64,000 nt of DNA from Lagopus muta. Its lineage: Eukaryota > Chordata > Aves > Galliformes > Phasianidae. The stretch spans positions 16,963,219 to 17,027,218 of the forward strand of contig NC_064444.1 of assembly GCF_023343835.1 (NCBI RefSeq). Direction: 5' to 3'. Each line of letters opens with the position of its first letter. Within the stretch, counting starts at the first letter, position 1. Made by a program: the position numbers and the translations under genes. Positions 36,201-48,333 of this stretch are shown here, piece by piece. The notes beneath the pieces were generated by a model. The model was not told where the DNA came from and did no database searches. It saw nothing but the letters and a program-made list of their open reading frames with translations.

Positions 36201-39200
36201 CCATACAAACAGCAGCCATCTGGGTTGAAAAGAACACACCTGGGAGAAGGCAGATGGAGAATTTAGACACAACTTTCCAACGCTGCGCACTCCCCAGGGC
36301 TGTACCCTGACTTCTCTGAACACCTCCAGCACTATTCTCAGTAAGCATCTGGTGAACCGGTTCAAATTTCTCTCCACAGCTTTCCCTCTCATAAAATCTC
36401 CAGTCCAGCCCCAGTTTTGGCCTCTGCCTGGTAGGAATTTTACTGTGGTAGGAATGTAATATACCTGACAGGAGTAGCCTCCTCTTCAATACAGCTCACA
36501 ACATGAAACTTCTCCAAGTCCCAGAAACGAATGGTCCTGTGCACAGGACAGAATAAAAATCATTGCTCATCTGTCTGCAAATCTGCCTTGGGATCAAGTA
36601 TTAAAGTAACCCACACAAAACCACAACAAATTCCACTGTTGTGCACGCATGATGAACTTGCACAGAGGACCAGTGTAGCTGAGATCTGTAAGTCCAGCCC
36701 AAGATGCTTAGAGGCTCTGGAAATGTATAGGCTTTTAGAGCAGAAGCAGAGGACTGCCTGCTGTACACACAGGATTAGTGAGCCACTCGAGCCCACTGCA
36801 CTGTTTTCTGGCATGGCAGGGAGCATGAGCAGTTTTGGATGAGAAGGTAAGAGCTCTACATTCTGTACATCACAATATGTCATGCTGTTGGCTAGGTGAC
36901 ACGCTCTTGCAATGGTTTGAGTCGTGTGACGTTCCTGCTTGCCGTGTTCCTAAAAGGAAGGGCATCAGGAAAGGGAAGTGTTATCAACAATTCCCTTTCT
37001 TCTCTTTCCTCTGTCTTTACCTGTCAGAGCTGCCAGAAGCCAAAAGGTATTCACTGGGATGGAATTCAACAACACTGACTGGGCCAGAATGTCCTGTGAA
37101 CTCGAACATTACCTTTCCAGCAGTCAGATCCCACAGCTGGAAGAAAGTAAGGACAGAGCCAGAAATTGATATGGTATATCCAACTTAGTCAACATTACTA
37201 ATGAATAAGTACATTTATTTAGCAATTTTTACTAAGATGACTCTTGCCACGTTTAGGGATCACAATTCTACCATTGTAAGAACCTGAATTTTCATGAGCA
37301 TAGTGCCAACATATCTGCTGCACAAGGACACTTCATCACATGTAACTCATTTGGGGATGCTGCGGGCCACTGGACACGATCCCCAATAAACACTTGTCCT
37401 GGCAAAGTCACAGAGCCCAGCCAGCTGCCTAACGAACAAAAGGGGGCTATGAGGGACTGTTGGTAATGCCTTGTTCAGCCAGCCAACCAACCAGCAAGTC
37501 CAGCATTCACATAAGGTGAGGGAGATGTCATAATGAATTACCTTGACAGTGTGATCATCAGCAGCAGAGGCTAACCACTTGCCATCAGGACTAAATCGGA
37601 GGCATCTCACTGCTTGTGTGTGACTCTGCCACCAGAAAAACAAAAAGAATTTTCCTGTGGGTTTTTTCTTTTTCTTTTTCTTTTTCTTTTTCTTTTTCTT
37701 TTTCTTTGGATGGAATTCTGGCTTTTGTCTTTTGATACAGAATCATAGAATCACAAGGTTAGAAAGGACCTGCAAGATAGTAATCCAGTTGTCCTTCTCT
37801 CACCATTACTACCACTAAGCTACTAAACCATATCTTGCAGCAGACACCTCTTGAACACTGCCAGGATGGAGACTCCACCACCTCCCTGGGCGACCATCCC
37901 AGCACCTGATCGCTCTCTGAGAGAAAAAGTTCTTCCTTATACATAATCTAAATTTTCTCTGGTGCAACTTGTGGCCATTTCCTTGGGTCCTGTTTGTTGT
38001 CTGGGAGAAGAGGTCGAACCCCTCCTCATCACAACCTCCCTTCAGCAAGCTGCAGTGCACCATGAGGTCTCCTTGAGCCTCCCCTTCTCCAGGCTAAACA
38101 ATCCCAGCTCCCTCAGCCGTTCCTCATCAGACTTGTGTTCCAGACCCCTCACCAGTTTTGTTGCCCTTCTGTGGACACATTTCAGGGCCTCAATGTCTTT
38201 CTTGTAGTGAGGGGCCTAAAACTGAACACAGTACTCGAGGTGCAGCCTCACCAGCGCTGAGTACAGGGCGATGAGCTCCCTGCTCCTGCTGGCCACACTA
38301 CTCCTAATGCAGGCCAGGATGCTGCTGTGTGCACCTGGGCACACTGTGGGCTCATGTTCAGCTGAGCATCAACCAACACCCCCAGGTCCCTTTCCTCTTC
38401 ACAGTCATCCAGCCACTCAGCCCCAAGCCCATAGTGCTGCATGGGGCTGCTGTGGCCGATGAGAATCAAATTGAAGCTAAACAGATTTCTTTGTTAAGAC
38501 ACATGAGATGTTAATAGACTGGCTTCTAGATGGGATGTATATATAATAATATATAATTAACATATCGTTCTTTAGGTAGAAGAAAGCTCCATGAATAGAA
38601 TCATGTCAGCTGTAGTGGAAATGTCAAGTCAAACCCTGAAACAGTGATTGAGCACCTGGTGGGAAGGCAGGGCCAACTCAGGGGAGCTCAGGTGCAAGCA
38701 ATGAACCTGAGTGACTGGAAGGGGTGGAACCAGCATCCATCCCTTCCCAGACCTCATTTAAGGGTTGGCAGTGGAGGTGAGGGCATCTCTTGTTGGAGGC
38801 CCCCCTGCATACTTGAAGCCTTCCAAAGGTAAGAAGCTCTTTTCCTTCATTTCTGTATCTGTTGCATTTGGGCTTGTTCTTATTTGCTGAAGCCAAAGAC
38901 TTTGCCACTCTGCATTATAATCCTGTTACATCAGTGCAGGGGGGACTTTATGGTGATAGCAGTCAGAGCATGAAGAAACTCTTGCTCATGGATGCTCTCC
39001 ATCTCCAACTAAAGCCAGCCAGACTGAAGTACATTAACTCCTATGATACCCATTTTGTGTTCCCATACAGTTCAAAGGTCTACAGAGCTTTATTAGACCA
39101 CATCACATGCAGACCTTGTTGTTATATCAGGAAACTAGAAAATTAATTGCACATCATCCCTCCAAGGTTTGCCCACAAGCCCTAGAGAAGGAAGAAATCT

Positions 39201-42200
39201 TTCTCCTGATAATGTTTTACCTTATACTTGAAGATGCAGCCTTTTCTTCGAACATCCCACAGCTACGGGGGGAAAAAGCAAACAACAAAATATGCTTAGA
39301 AAGGTCCATGGCTGGGGGTGCAAGAGCCCTGCCAAAACATACTATCAATCTACTATTGATAGCAGACAGCTGATAGTAGAATAGATAGAAATTGCTGGAG
39401 GGGCTGCTAAAGCCCTGCTCACTCCAGCTACATTTCCTAGCCTAATTTCCCAAGTGAGAATCACTTCTGCAAGGTATTTCCTACTACAGAAGCTCTGCTG
39501 CTGCAGACAAATACCAGCCTGCTTAAGCAGGTGCACTCCACAGTGATGAGTACATCTGTTCTGTGCTTGCTGACACCAGCTCACAGCAGGCACCTACCCT
39601 GAGCCCTGTGGAACAAGCCACATTCCACAGCTGAGGAGTCACCCTCATGAGTTACCACTGTGAAGACACATGCATGCATTTCACAAGCACTCACAAATGC
39701 CCTGCCCCCACACAAACACTAATGAAGATGTACAGCATCTACCAGCAGCTCAGCACAAGACATGCTCTGGTTCTCTTCATAACAAAAAGGCTGCAAGTAA
39801 AGAGAGTAATCTCTAGAGGAAGGCAAGCTTTACCTTAATGTCTGTATCCAGAGAGCCAGATGCCACGAAACTGCCATAAGGATGGAAGTCAAGGCTGCAG
39901 ATGTTTGCTTTGTGACCAAGTAGTGTACGAAGAACTGGGAAAGGAGAAGCAAAGCAGGGAGAAAGAATTAGGAGCAAGTATTTAGTACCTCACCTCAACA
40001 ACATGCAGGAGTTTAGTAAGACTGTCCTCACTGCTAAACAAATGCTATGCATGGTTTACTCATCTCTATGTATTATTCTACCAAAATGCCTCCAACTCTA
40101 CCCTCACAATGCACAGAAACAGCAATAGGGGCCCATGTTCATACAGTCTTAAAACCAGCTGAGTTTCAGGGGATCTTTAAAGGTCATTTAATTCAACTCC
40201 TCTGCAATGAACAGGGAATATTCAACACTCCTAATGAAATCCCTGTCCTCAGGTATGGAAACCATGAATAGAATTCAGCTGTGACCAATCTGAAAATAAA
40301 ACTAAAAAGGTATGCTTAGAGGCAGCTGTCTGACAGTGTTATCTTTCCACTCATTGTAAAGAGCAAAACAGTAGGTGGGGTAGTTCCAGCCAGGAAGTGG
40401 AAGGGACACCATTCACCCTGTGGATATCAGATGGGCCCTTCTTGAGTGCTCTGTACAAGCCTGACTTCCACATCTTATGTTGCAGTATTTGTATCAGGCT
40501 CCTTCAACTGCTCTTTCCTGCTTACAGAGTGGGAATGGGCACTCAGAAAGCAGGAGGTGAAGAAAATGACCCACTATTTGAGCAAGCCATCAACAAAGTA
40601 ATGCTCTTGTAATTCTGGAAACCAGAAGGGACCCGTTGAACAGGTACATCTATCTCTGAGAGCAGAAGTCAATGTTGAGAAGCAAAAATTGCTCATATAA
40701 TGACAGGGACAATCTCTCTCTACCACCAGTCATCTGGGACCACGTCATGGTTCCCCTGGTACCAATTAGCTTGAGCCAGATTTGGAATGCTCATTAGCAC
40801 AGATGCTGGTCCATAGGCCTACTACTAACTCCAGCTAGATCAGTTACTCTGCACTGGTAGAGTCAAACTCAGTTATAACTGAACTGATTCTAACTGAATG
40901 ATAAAAGTGCTCTTTGTTTTCTGTGACACCAGCTGTTTGCCTTGTTTCTTCAACTCATGGTGAGTAAGAATCAAACTACAACACCCTCATGTAAAACTAG
41001 CTGCCCATGGTTTGGATGAGCTTCTATTTAACATCTTTATGAATAATCTTGATGAGGGGATTGAGTGCTCCTTCAGAAAGCCTGCAGATGACATCAAGTT
41101 GGGAGGGAGTATTAATCTGCTTGAGGGGAGAAAGGCACTGTAGGGGGATCTGGATAGACTGGACTGATGGGCCAAGGTTAACTGTATGAGTTTCAATAGG
41201 GCCAAGTGTTGGGTCCTGCATTTTGGTCACAGCAACCCCAGGCAACCCTACAGGCTTCAGGAGCAGTGACTGGAAAGCTGCCTGACAGAAAGGGACCTTG
41301 GGGTAGTGATGGATGTTGAATATGAGCCAGCAGTGTGCCCAGGTGGCCAAGAAGACAAAGGCATCCTGGCTTGTATCAGGAATGCTGTGGTGAGAAGGAT
41401 GAGGGAAGTCATCCTGCCCCTGTACTTGGCATTGGTGAGGCCTCACTTTGAGTTCTGCGTCCAGTTTTGGGCACCTCAGTAGAGAAAGGACACGGAGGTG
41501 CTGGAGCAGGTGCAAAGAAGGGCAACAAGGCTGGTGAAGGGCTTGGAGAATATGGCCTGTGAGGAGAGACTGAAGGAACTGGGGCTGTTTGGTCTGGGGG
41601 AAAAGAGGCTGGGAGGAGACCTTATTGTTCTCTTCCAATACCTGAAAGGTGCTCACAGCAAAGAGGGGCTGATCTCTTCTCACTGGTGACAGGAAGAGGG
41701 GAAATGGCTTCAAGTTGCACCAGGGTAGGTTTAGGTTGGATATCAGGAAAAGCTTCTTTACAGAAAGAGCTGTTAAGCACTGGAATGGGCTCCACAGGGA
41801 GGTGGTTGAGTCACCATCCCTGGGTGTGTTTAAAAACTGTCTGGAGGTGGTGCTCAGGGATGTGACTTAGCAGAGGGGTGTCAGAGTTAGGGTAGCATGG
41901 TCAGGTTGCAGTTAGACTTGATGATCTTTAAGGTCTTTTCCAATCTGAGTGATTCCATGTAGCATTTCTGCTGGACTCCACTCAAGGGATTCACAGCACT
42001 TTAGCAAATTTGTTGCAGCTGTCCTCTAAAGGATCAGAGCCTGATGAGTTCACAGCTTTTACAATTTAATGAAAGTTAGGTCTTTGTCTCCTTCTGTGCT
42101 GTGCAAGGGCAGAAAGGGAGGAAAAACTGAAGAAAAAAATTCCTCAAAAAATACATTGAAGAAAAAAGGAAAGATCTCACCTGAACGTGAGAGCAAGAGG

Positions 42201-45200
42201 TCAGCAAGCAGGAGGTGCCTGGACTTGTGTAGAACCTAACAGATTCTCATTCTGATTTCAGTGTTAAGTATATCCTTCCATTAAGGCTGAAGCCATGAGT
42301 ACCATTTATATATGCCCTGTTATTCCTGATGTGTAGAAAAACTTATCTGGAACACAGATTTCAATCTCAGATGAGGTCAAAATCCTGGAAGCTACTTCCT
42401 TAGCTCCATGTCCACAATAAATGCACAGATTTCTCTTTCAGTATGTACACAGACCTCTACTGTTTCAAGCAGGAATTCCACAAATGCCCTCTAACAGTAC
42501 TGAAAACAAAAGCAAGGCTGGGCATTTCTTCTTACATTAGAAATGCTGTGAGTTGGCATAAACACTGAGCATAAAGATATGGCAGAAATGTATGCATTAA
42601 TAGAAGACAAAACTCATGGCAACATACTTTTGGCAGCTTCCAGGTCCCAGACTCGAATGGACCCTGACTGGGACCCTGCAACAAGAAGTTCCTCCTTGGC
42701 ACTGATCTGTAGGCTCTCAATGGGTGTTGTGTGGCCTGACAAGCTCTGCAATAAAAACCACAGGTCACAAGCAGTGGTCACTGACACAGATCTGGGCACT
42801 GTTTAAGTCCACAGAGGCACAGCTCACGCTCAACTGGAAGCTATTTAGCTGGGACCAGCTGGTTGTGCCACTGCTCCTTTTTCCTCAGCAGCTACCAGTG
42901 TGGTAGGGCATCCCAAAGACCATCCCTGCAGCTAGCACTGTGCACCCATCTTCCATGTTATCCCACTTGCTGGAACACTGATTTTTTTCAAGGCTGCATC
43001 AACAGAAACATGTGCAGCTAAACATTAAGTGCAGATGCCCAGATGAGGCTGACACATGCTTATATTAAAGGAATTATGCTAGGCAAGCACAATGGCACTG
43101 TGCTTATTCTAAGTGGGTCATATAGGTCTCACAAACAGGTTACAAAATCAAAGCAAGCACAAAAGCAGGGCCATTCAAAACCTTCCCAAAAGCAAGGAGC
43201 CACACGTTGCTGCCAGCACTGGATGTCACAATGATAACATGGTGCTGTCATTGAAATATTAATTGGAAGCAGGAGCTTATAATTCCCATGTATGCATTTT
43301 CTTTCATCCTTGAGCATCTGAAAGCTCACCAATTATCTAAGAATTTTGAAAAGGCTAGTATTTAATATCAGTGTACACACTATTATTATAGGCCTTTTGC
43401 TCATCAATTAAGCAATATGATTATCCCCTGCTTTACCTCATCCTCACACAGGTCTTTTGAAACAGTTAAGCTAGCTCTGTGCCTCCACTCAGGTACAGAA
43501 GTTGGGGGTGGCAGCAGAAAGCCACCTGTTTTAATGGGGATTTCTCTGGATTTCAAGCAGATCTGCAGCATTCCAGGGCTACGACTGTCAATGTGCAGGG
43601 AGGGACAAACAGGAATCAAGCTGCAGTGCTACTTGCTAAGTTTCTTCTTTCTCTTCTCCTCAAAGTGAATCCCAACCCTGAATCCCAACACTATCTCACT
43701 TTGCCTAGAGAAATCCTTCCATAATGCAACGTTATGTTGTTAATTAAACAAGTGATGAGGGACACTTGCTCTAGATACTTTTCCGCAACACCCACTTGAA
43801 GGAAAAGTGATACAGCACAGACAGCTGTTAAATGTGCTGTAGTGGTAACCCTACTCTTCCTAACGTGCTGTGCCCAGGATTATGCTTTCCCAGCCTATGG
43901 TCAAGTCAGTATTCTAACTTTGTGCTGACAATAAGTGACTGTGGGACAGGTGGAAATGCTTCCTGCTAGGAGGGCAAACTCCAAGATGCAAATTTGGCCC
44001 TTGTAGCTCATACTACCAGATGAGCTGTCCTCATGCAAAACTGTAATTACCTGCAGCACGGTAACAGAAGACTCAGTATTTATTATCTGAGAGAATACAA
44101 GTTCTGCTGGAGCACAGAGCCATCCCTGATCATCCTTGGAACAGCAGCCTCACTGATAATCAAATTCTGTCCCAAACTTTTGCTAGCATCTGGCCAGCTG
44201 GCTTTGCATTGATAAATTCTATTCACAAGTCCCACAGCCTACACCCCTCTCTTTCCTATCTCAGAATTAATGCTCCCCTCCCCAGGAAGCTGAAGCAGGC
44301 CCACTCTCACCATGACACAGTTGGGCTTGTTAACTGACCACACGTTGACCCGACAGTCATCTCCTCCGGTCGCCAGCAGCCGGCCCGATTTCTTCCCCAG
44401 CACCAATGAGGACACGTTGCTGCTGTGAGCCACGATCTCTTCTGCACAAGATGAAGCAAGCAGTTAGGATGGTCCACATTACAGATTTTCCACCCCATCC
44501 CTTCTAAAAAGGTTAAAAAAAAAAAAAATCTTCTTGCTCTGGAAAGCATTTCCAGTTTCCACCAGACAAGCTGCAGCAGCTTGCAAGGCAGATAAGAAGT
44601 CACACTATTATCTGGCTTCAAACAGTCCTTCTGGGCTCTGTCTGCTGCACTTAAGATGTTTGCTGGCCAAGCTTCATGACTCCAGTGCTCACATGGCTTC
44701 CTAAAAGCATCTTCTCTCCCCAGCAGCAATGCAGCAGCTTTTAAAGACTGCAGCAACCTGCTCACTGAGGCTGCTTTTCCTTCCGCACCGAGGTGGGTCA
44801 GCAGAGCTGCTTCAGAAGCTGCAATGGTAAGCAGCAGAAACACACACCTAGAAAAGAACTCTAATCTGGAGAGCTGCATCCAACCCCAGAGGGACTTATA
44901 CAGTTTGTTACCTGACAGAGCAAAATGCCAGACTCAGCAGAGGGAGAGGTGGAGCTGCCTCCCTGTGCCAAAGTGAAACGTAGCAATGCCACAGACAGAG
45001 GAAGGATGGGCGTTTATCTGAAGGGGCACCAAAGCAAACGTGGCCGATATGGAAAGACTGGAGGGCTGATGGAAATGCTAGAGTTCTAGGAAAGAAAGCC
45101 TTGCAAGCGTGCGGCAGAAGATAAGCCAAAAGAGTGCTTTTGCACAGACATCAATTTTTATAATGGATTTTAAAATCCACCCAAATTTTTTGGCAGGAGC

Positions 45201-46132
45201 TTTTGGCAGATGTATTTACCAATTTCTTCCCTGGCTCCTCTCTTCTTTGAGAGTTTACTGCATTTGCTGGCCTAATAGGTATGAAATTTGTCGTAAAAGG
45301 GGAAGGCAGTAATCAATTCAGCTCTGCTTGGGGTTGCTCTGATGGGAAGGGCGATGTGACCGTGTAAAGCACACCACAAATCCAAAGGGCCATCAGACAG
45401 CTGCAGCAATAATTACATCTGCTTTGATCTCAGGCTCTGAGTGTTTTTCTGAAAGCAAAACTGCGCAACTTTCACTTCAGCTGGAGGAACACCTTTCAAA
45501 TTACACAGGTAAATGGACTTAAACGAGATGAGCCAAGCTGAAAGTACGTGTGCTCTGTGATGAAAGACCAATCTTCCTCAGGACGACGCTGAAGGAGGTA
45601 CGTGTGCAAAGAATCAAAGGCAACAAGCAGTACAATTAGTACTGAGAGACCAACTCACTTGTAAAAAAGTACAGATGCTGAGCGCTGCTGCTACCAATAG
45701 GAATGCATCAGCACCCCGTGCTTTTCCTCTTCCTGGTTTCATTCTTCACAGTAGAGCGGATGTTTCAGTGTCACGGCTGAAGCCCCAACCCCAGCCCACA
45801 CGTGGGCCCTCCCCTCAGCCCCAGGGCCTTTTCTCGGGGTCACAACGCCACCGAGCCCCCCAGCATCACCACGGACTCTGAAGAGCACGCCGAGGGAGGG
45901 CAGAGCCCAGCACCGCGAGGTGTCGATCTGCTGCCGGCAGTTCCCACAGCTGCAATTTTAGCAGGACGGCACAGAAATCCGCTTTTGCGCCCCTCACACA
46001 GGGCATGGGCGGCTCACCTCGGTGCAGTGCCACCTCCCGGCACAGGCCCGCTCCCAACAGCTGGTTCCCCCCCGCGTCCCCACGCCACTCACGCAGCTTC
46101 CAGGCCGTCTTGGTGACGACGGCCGCTGCCAT
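30266..46132 (-). CDS. KATNB1: KATNB1, katanin p80 regulatory subunit B1
   Basis: WD40 subunit that targets the katanin p60 AAA ATPase to centrosomes and spindle poles, where it severs microtubules. It is also needed for cilia and sperm axonemes. Coding exons in transcript order: 46093-46132, 44311-44441, 42628-42745, 39834-39934, 39221-39262, 37542-37625, 37021-37136, 36465-36536, 36089-36239, 35501-35688, 35242-35372, 34396-34446, 34145-34221, 33404-33523, 32690-32839, 32309-32385, 31838-31912, 30991-31107, 30266-30398. All phases agree: 657 residues, against 655 in human by recall. It starts [15 protein letters not shown]40 repeats occupy about 15-280 with repeated GH...WD pairs ([27 protein letters not shown]). 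A Pro/Ser-rich linker follows, then the conserved con80 p60-binding domain (about 500-657), including [18 protein letters not shown] and [10 protein letters not shown]. One intron has a GC donor at 32,689. Confidence 0.97.
37660..37708. repeat. (CTTTTT)n microsatellite in a KATNB1 intron
   Basis: About eight tandem CTTTTT units starting 35 bases from the KATNB1 exon 37,542-37,625 and 30 bases from a CR1 3' end. On the transcribed (minus) strand it is GAAAAA-rich, directly upstream of the acceptor. Confidence 0.9.
37738..38462 (-). mobile_element. CR1 LINE, about 725 bases, reversed
   Basis: Begins (as its 3' end) AGAATCATAGAATCACAAGG and continues through GGACCTGCAAGAT, CCTCCCTGGGCGACCATCCC, GTCCTGTTTGTTGTCTGGGA and CCACTCAGCCCCAAGCCCAT. 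It is a long 3' UTR plus the end of ORF2, 5'-truncated, in a KATNB1 intron in the same orientation as the gene. Confidence 0.92.
38585..38830. repeat. Unclassified repeat-like segment
   Basis: A GC-richer block containing GTGACTGGAAGGGGTGGAAC and CCTTCCCAGACCTCATTTAA inside otherwise AT-rich intron. It has the feel of an interspersed avian repeat but I cannot assign a family and see no clear ends. Confidence 0.3.
40155..40260 (-). mobile_element. Old CR1 LINE fragment, reversed
   Basis: GATCTTTAAAGGTCATTTAA followed by TTCAACTCCTCTGCAATGAA resembles the reversed CR1 3' region, diverged. Confidence 0.6.
40985..41965 (+). mobile_element. CR1 LINE, about 980 bases with RT remnant
   Basis: The left end encodes an RT C-terminal fragment ([14 protein letters not shown], then a degenerate ADD-like [10 protein letters not shown]). 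It runs through the 3' part of ORF2 and the complete 3' UTR (GGAGGTGGTTGAGTCACCAT) to the terminus TCTGAGTGATTCCATG. It is the longest CR1 copy in the window, 5'-truncated, with ORF2 degraded by stop codons. It lies in a KATNB1 intron, antisense to the gene. Confidence 0.93.
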
Positions 46133-46640
46133 CTCCCGCCGGCCGCCAGGCTCCGCGCCCGGCTCGGGGCTCGACCCCCGCCGCGTCCTAGCACGGCCGC
46201 TCCCCCGCCACCATCCGCAGCTCCGCCGCCTCCCTTCGAGCTTCTCCTCGCCGCCGATCCCCGCGGGGCGGCCCGTGGAGGCCGACGGACCCGCAGCCGT
46301 CCGCTCGCAAGGCTCGGATGCCCCGACCTTCCCCCGCTTGCCCCCTCTTGCCCGGCGCCTGGCAACCGGGCCCTGGCAACCGGCCCCCCACCGCCAACCT
46401 CGGGCACGCCCCGCCACCGCCCGGCTTCCACCAATCAGAGCCGCCCTTGCTCTCCAGCCTCCAAGCCAATCCGCGGTGCCGCTCTGTCCCGCGGAACCGC
46501 CGCGCCGTGCGGTTGCCGGGGTTCTGTCAGGCGCTCGACCAATGGGAGACGAGGGATGGCAGGTTGCCATGGGAACCACAGAGCGGCTGACCATTCGCAG
46601 CGCGGCTTCTTCGAAGAGCTTTTCCGGCCCAGCCAATAAA
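46030..46640 (-). promoter_or_regulatory. KATNB1: KATNB1 CpG-island promoter
   Basis: CpG-dense block covering the start-codon exon and about 500 bases upstream. It contains CCAAT-type boxes at about 46,430, 46,466, 46,538 and 46,632, GGCAAC half-sites at 46,361-46,366 and 46,375-46,380, and an X-box at 46,563. No TATA box in the usual place. Open frames through the island on both strands are compositional. Confidence 0.8.
46563..46576. promoter_or_regulatory. RFX X-box at the KATNB1 promoter
   Basis: GTTGCCATGGGAAC, an inverted repeat with one mismatch to the RFX X-box, about 430 bases upstream of the KATNB1 ATG, beside CCAAT boxes. Confidence 0.65.
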
Positions 46641-48333
46641 GAGGGGCGGACATAGGGTCGCTGCGGGCTTTTCTTCTTGTTGTTGTGGGTTTTTTTTTAA
46701 TTTTCATTTTCATTTTCTTTTTCATTTTTTTTTTAGGTTTGTGGGTGCTGAGAAGGGTGACGTGGCTGCGCTCGGGTTCCCGTCAGGTGGGAATGGACCC
46801 GCAGCCGGGTGGTGCAGTGCTGCTCTCTGCAGTGTGCGTTGGCTGGTTCTTGGCAGGCAGCTGTGTCCCCAGCGGCTGCCCCTAACAGGATTTCTAAGTT
46901 AATTTGTTCTGGCATCTGTTATTGAGTTAATGCTGATTTAATCCTCGCAGGCTGGCTTGCTCCTCTCCTGCTTCCTGAGCCCTCAGCATTTCTTTCCTCC
47001 TCGGTTCTCTGGGGTCCGTCATTCTCCAGGAGTTCACTCTTTGTGGTTCAGGAATTGCTTTGGCTCACTCCTTCTATTCCTTTAATTACTTCAGTGCTGT
47101 GTTCTTACCCAGGTAACCGTATTTATCTGTCACAGAGGAGGAGGAAGTTTTTCACACAGGGGGTGGTGAGGCACTGGAACAGGTTGCCCAAGGAGGCTGT
47201 GGGTGCCCCATCCCTGCAGGCGTTCAAGGCCAGGCTGGATGTGGCTCTGGGCAGCCTGGGCTGCTGGTTGGTGACCCTGCACATAGCAGGGGGTTGGAAC
47301 CAAATGAGCATTGTGGCCCTTTTCAACCCAGGCTGTTCTATGATTCTGTGGTAAGAGCTTTCTCTCTATGTGACCTAGCTGTGTTAGGTCACCATGCCAG
47401 CAAAGCACTGATGGAGGGACGCAGCCCTGAGCTGCTCTTGTCAGGCACCTGAGGATGCCAGGTGCTGTCACAAAAGCCCTCAGAGCTGCAAAACCCAGGG
47501 GCTGGGAGGCTCAGTCACACCCAGAGAATTGCTGTGGTGTCAGCCACCTCCCCAGGAGACACAGATGCTGCACACAAAAGGAGTGCATCATCCTTCCATC
47601 AACACCTAATTGGATGCCACCCTGCGCAAGGGCAAGGTGGTAGATTTTAATGACCTGTGATATCTGGATTAAGCATAATGAGTTTCTTCTGCTAGGTGGC
47701 TTTCTACAATGAGAACAGTGCAAGAGAAAATGATTCTGTTGCAATAAAAAAGGCAGTCATTGGGGTTCTCTATAAAAGCTGATTAAAGTATCTATCACTT
47801 AAAATAGGCAGCAGGCATAAACAAAGTCTCATCTGCTCTGACTCACGCTGTATCTCATGTGTAATGCACCTCATTCTATCACCAGAAAAACAAAACCCAA
47901 ACATTTCTACCTTCCTCTGTCTCTGGTCAGTGTAGCCTTTGTTGAAGATGATCATTACAGATTGTTCCTTGAAGACAGCAATCGTTGGGAGCTGTGGGCA
48001 GAACCACCAGATGTGTCTGCCGTGCCTCGTCCAGGACATCAGGAATTGATTCCTAGCAGGTTCGGGGACTTGTGTGGCAACACACTAACTGGCTTCTATT
48101 TTTTGGTATCAGGGAATGATTATTAGCAAGACAGTGGATTGTTTAAAATAGTAGATGGTACAGGTTCATTAAAATCCCCTGGAGCTCCAGACACAGGTGC
48201 ACAAAGCAGAACCTGATGAGAATGCAAGATTTCTTGCAGGCAAGTAGGAAAGCCTTTCCACCGTTTTTAAGGCTGCTTTTAACAGACTTCAGCACTAATT
48301 TGCCATATCTGATCTGAAGGAAAAAAGAAGCCA
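46641..48333. other. Spacer between the KATNB1 promoter and the DRC7 stop codon
   Basis: Contains a T-rich tract (46,686-46,737), one CR1 3' end and probably the DRC7 3' UTR. No clear minus-strand AATAAA was found near the stop. A minus-strand ATTAAA at about 47,646-47,651 is the best candidate for the DRC7 end. Confidence 0.5.
47135..47350 (+). mobile_element. CR1 LINE 3' end
   Basis: CR1 3' UTR (AGGAAGTTTTTCACACAGGG, GGTGAGGCACTGGAACAGGT, GTGCCCCATCCCTGCAGGCG) ending CTGTTCTATGATTCTGTGG. Well preserved, so relatively young. Confidence 0.9.

Noticed and set aside
46005-46655. Frames over 200 codons on both strands of the KATNB1 promoter
   Set aside because: Arg/Pro/Ala-rich products of CpG-island composition.
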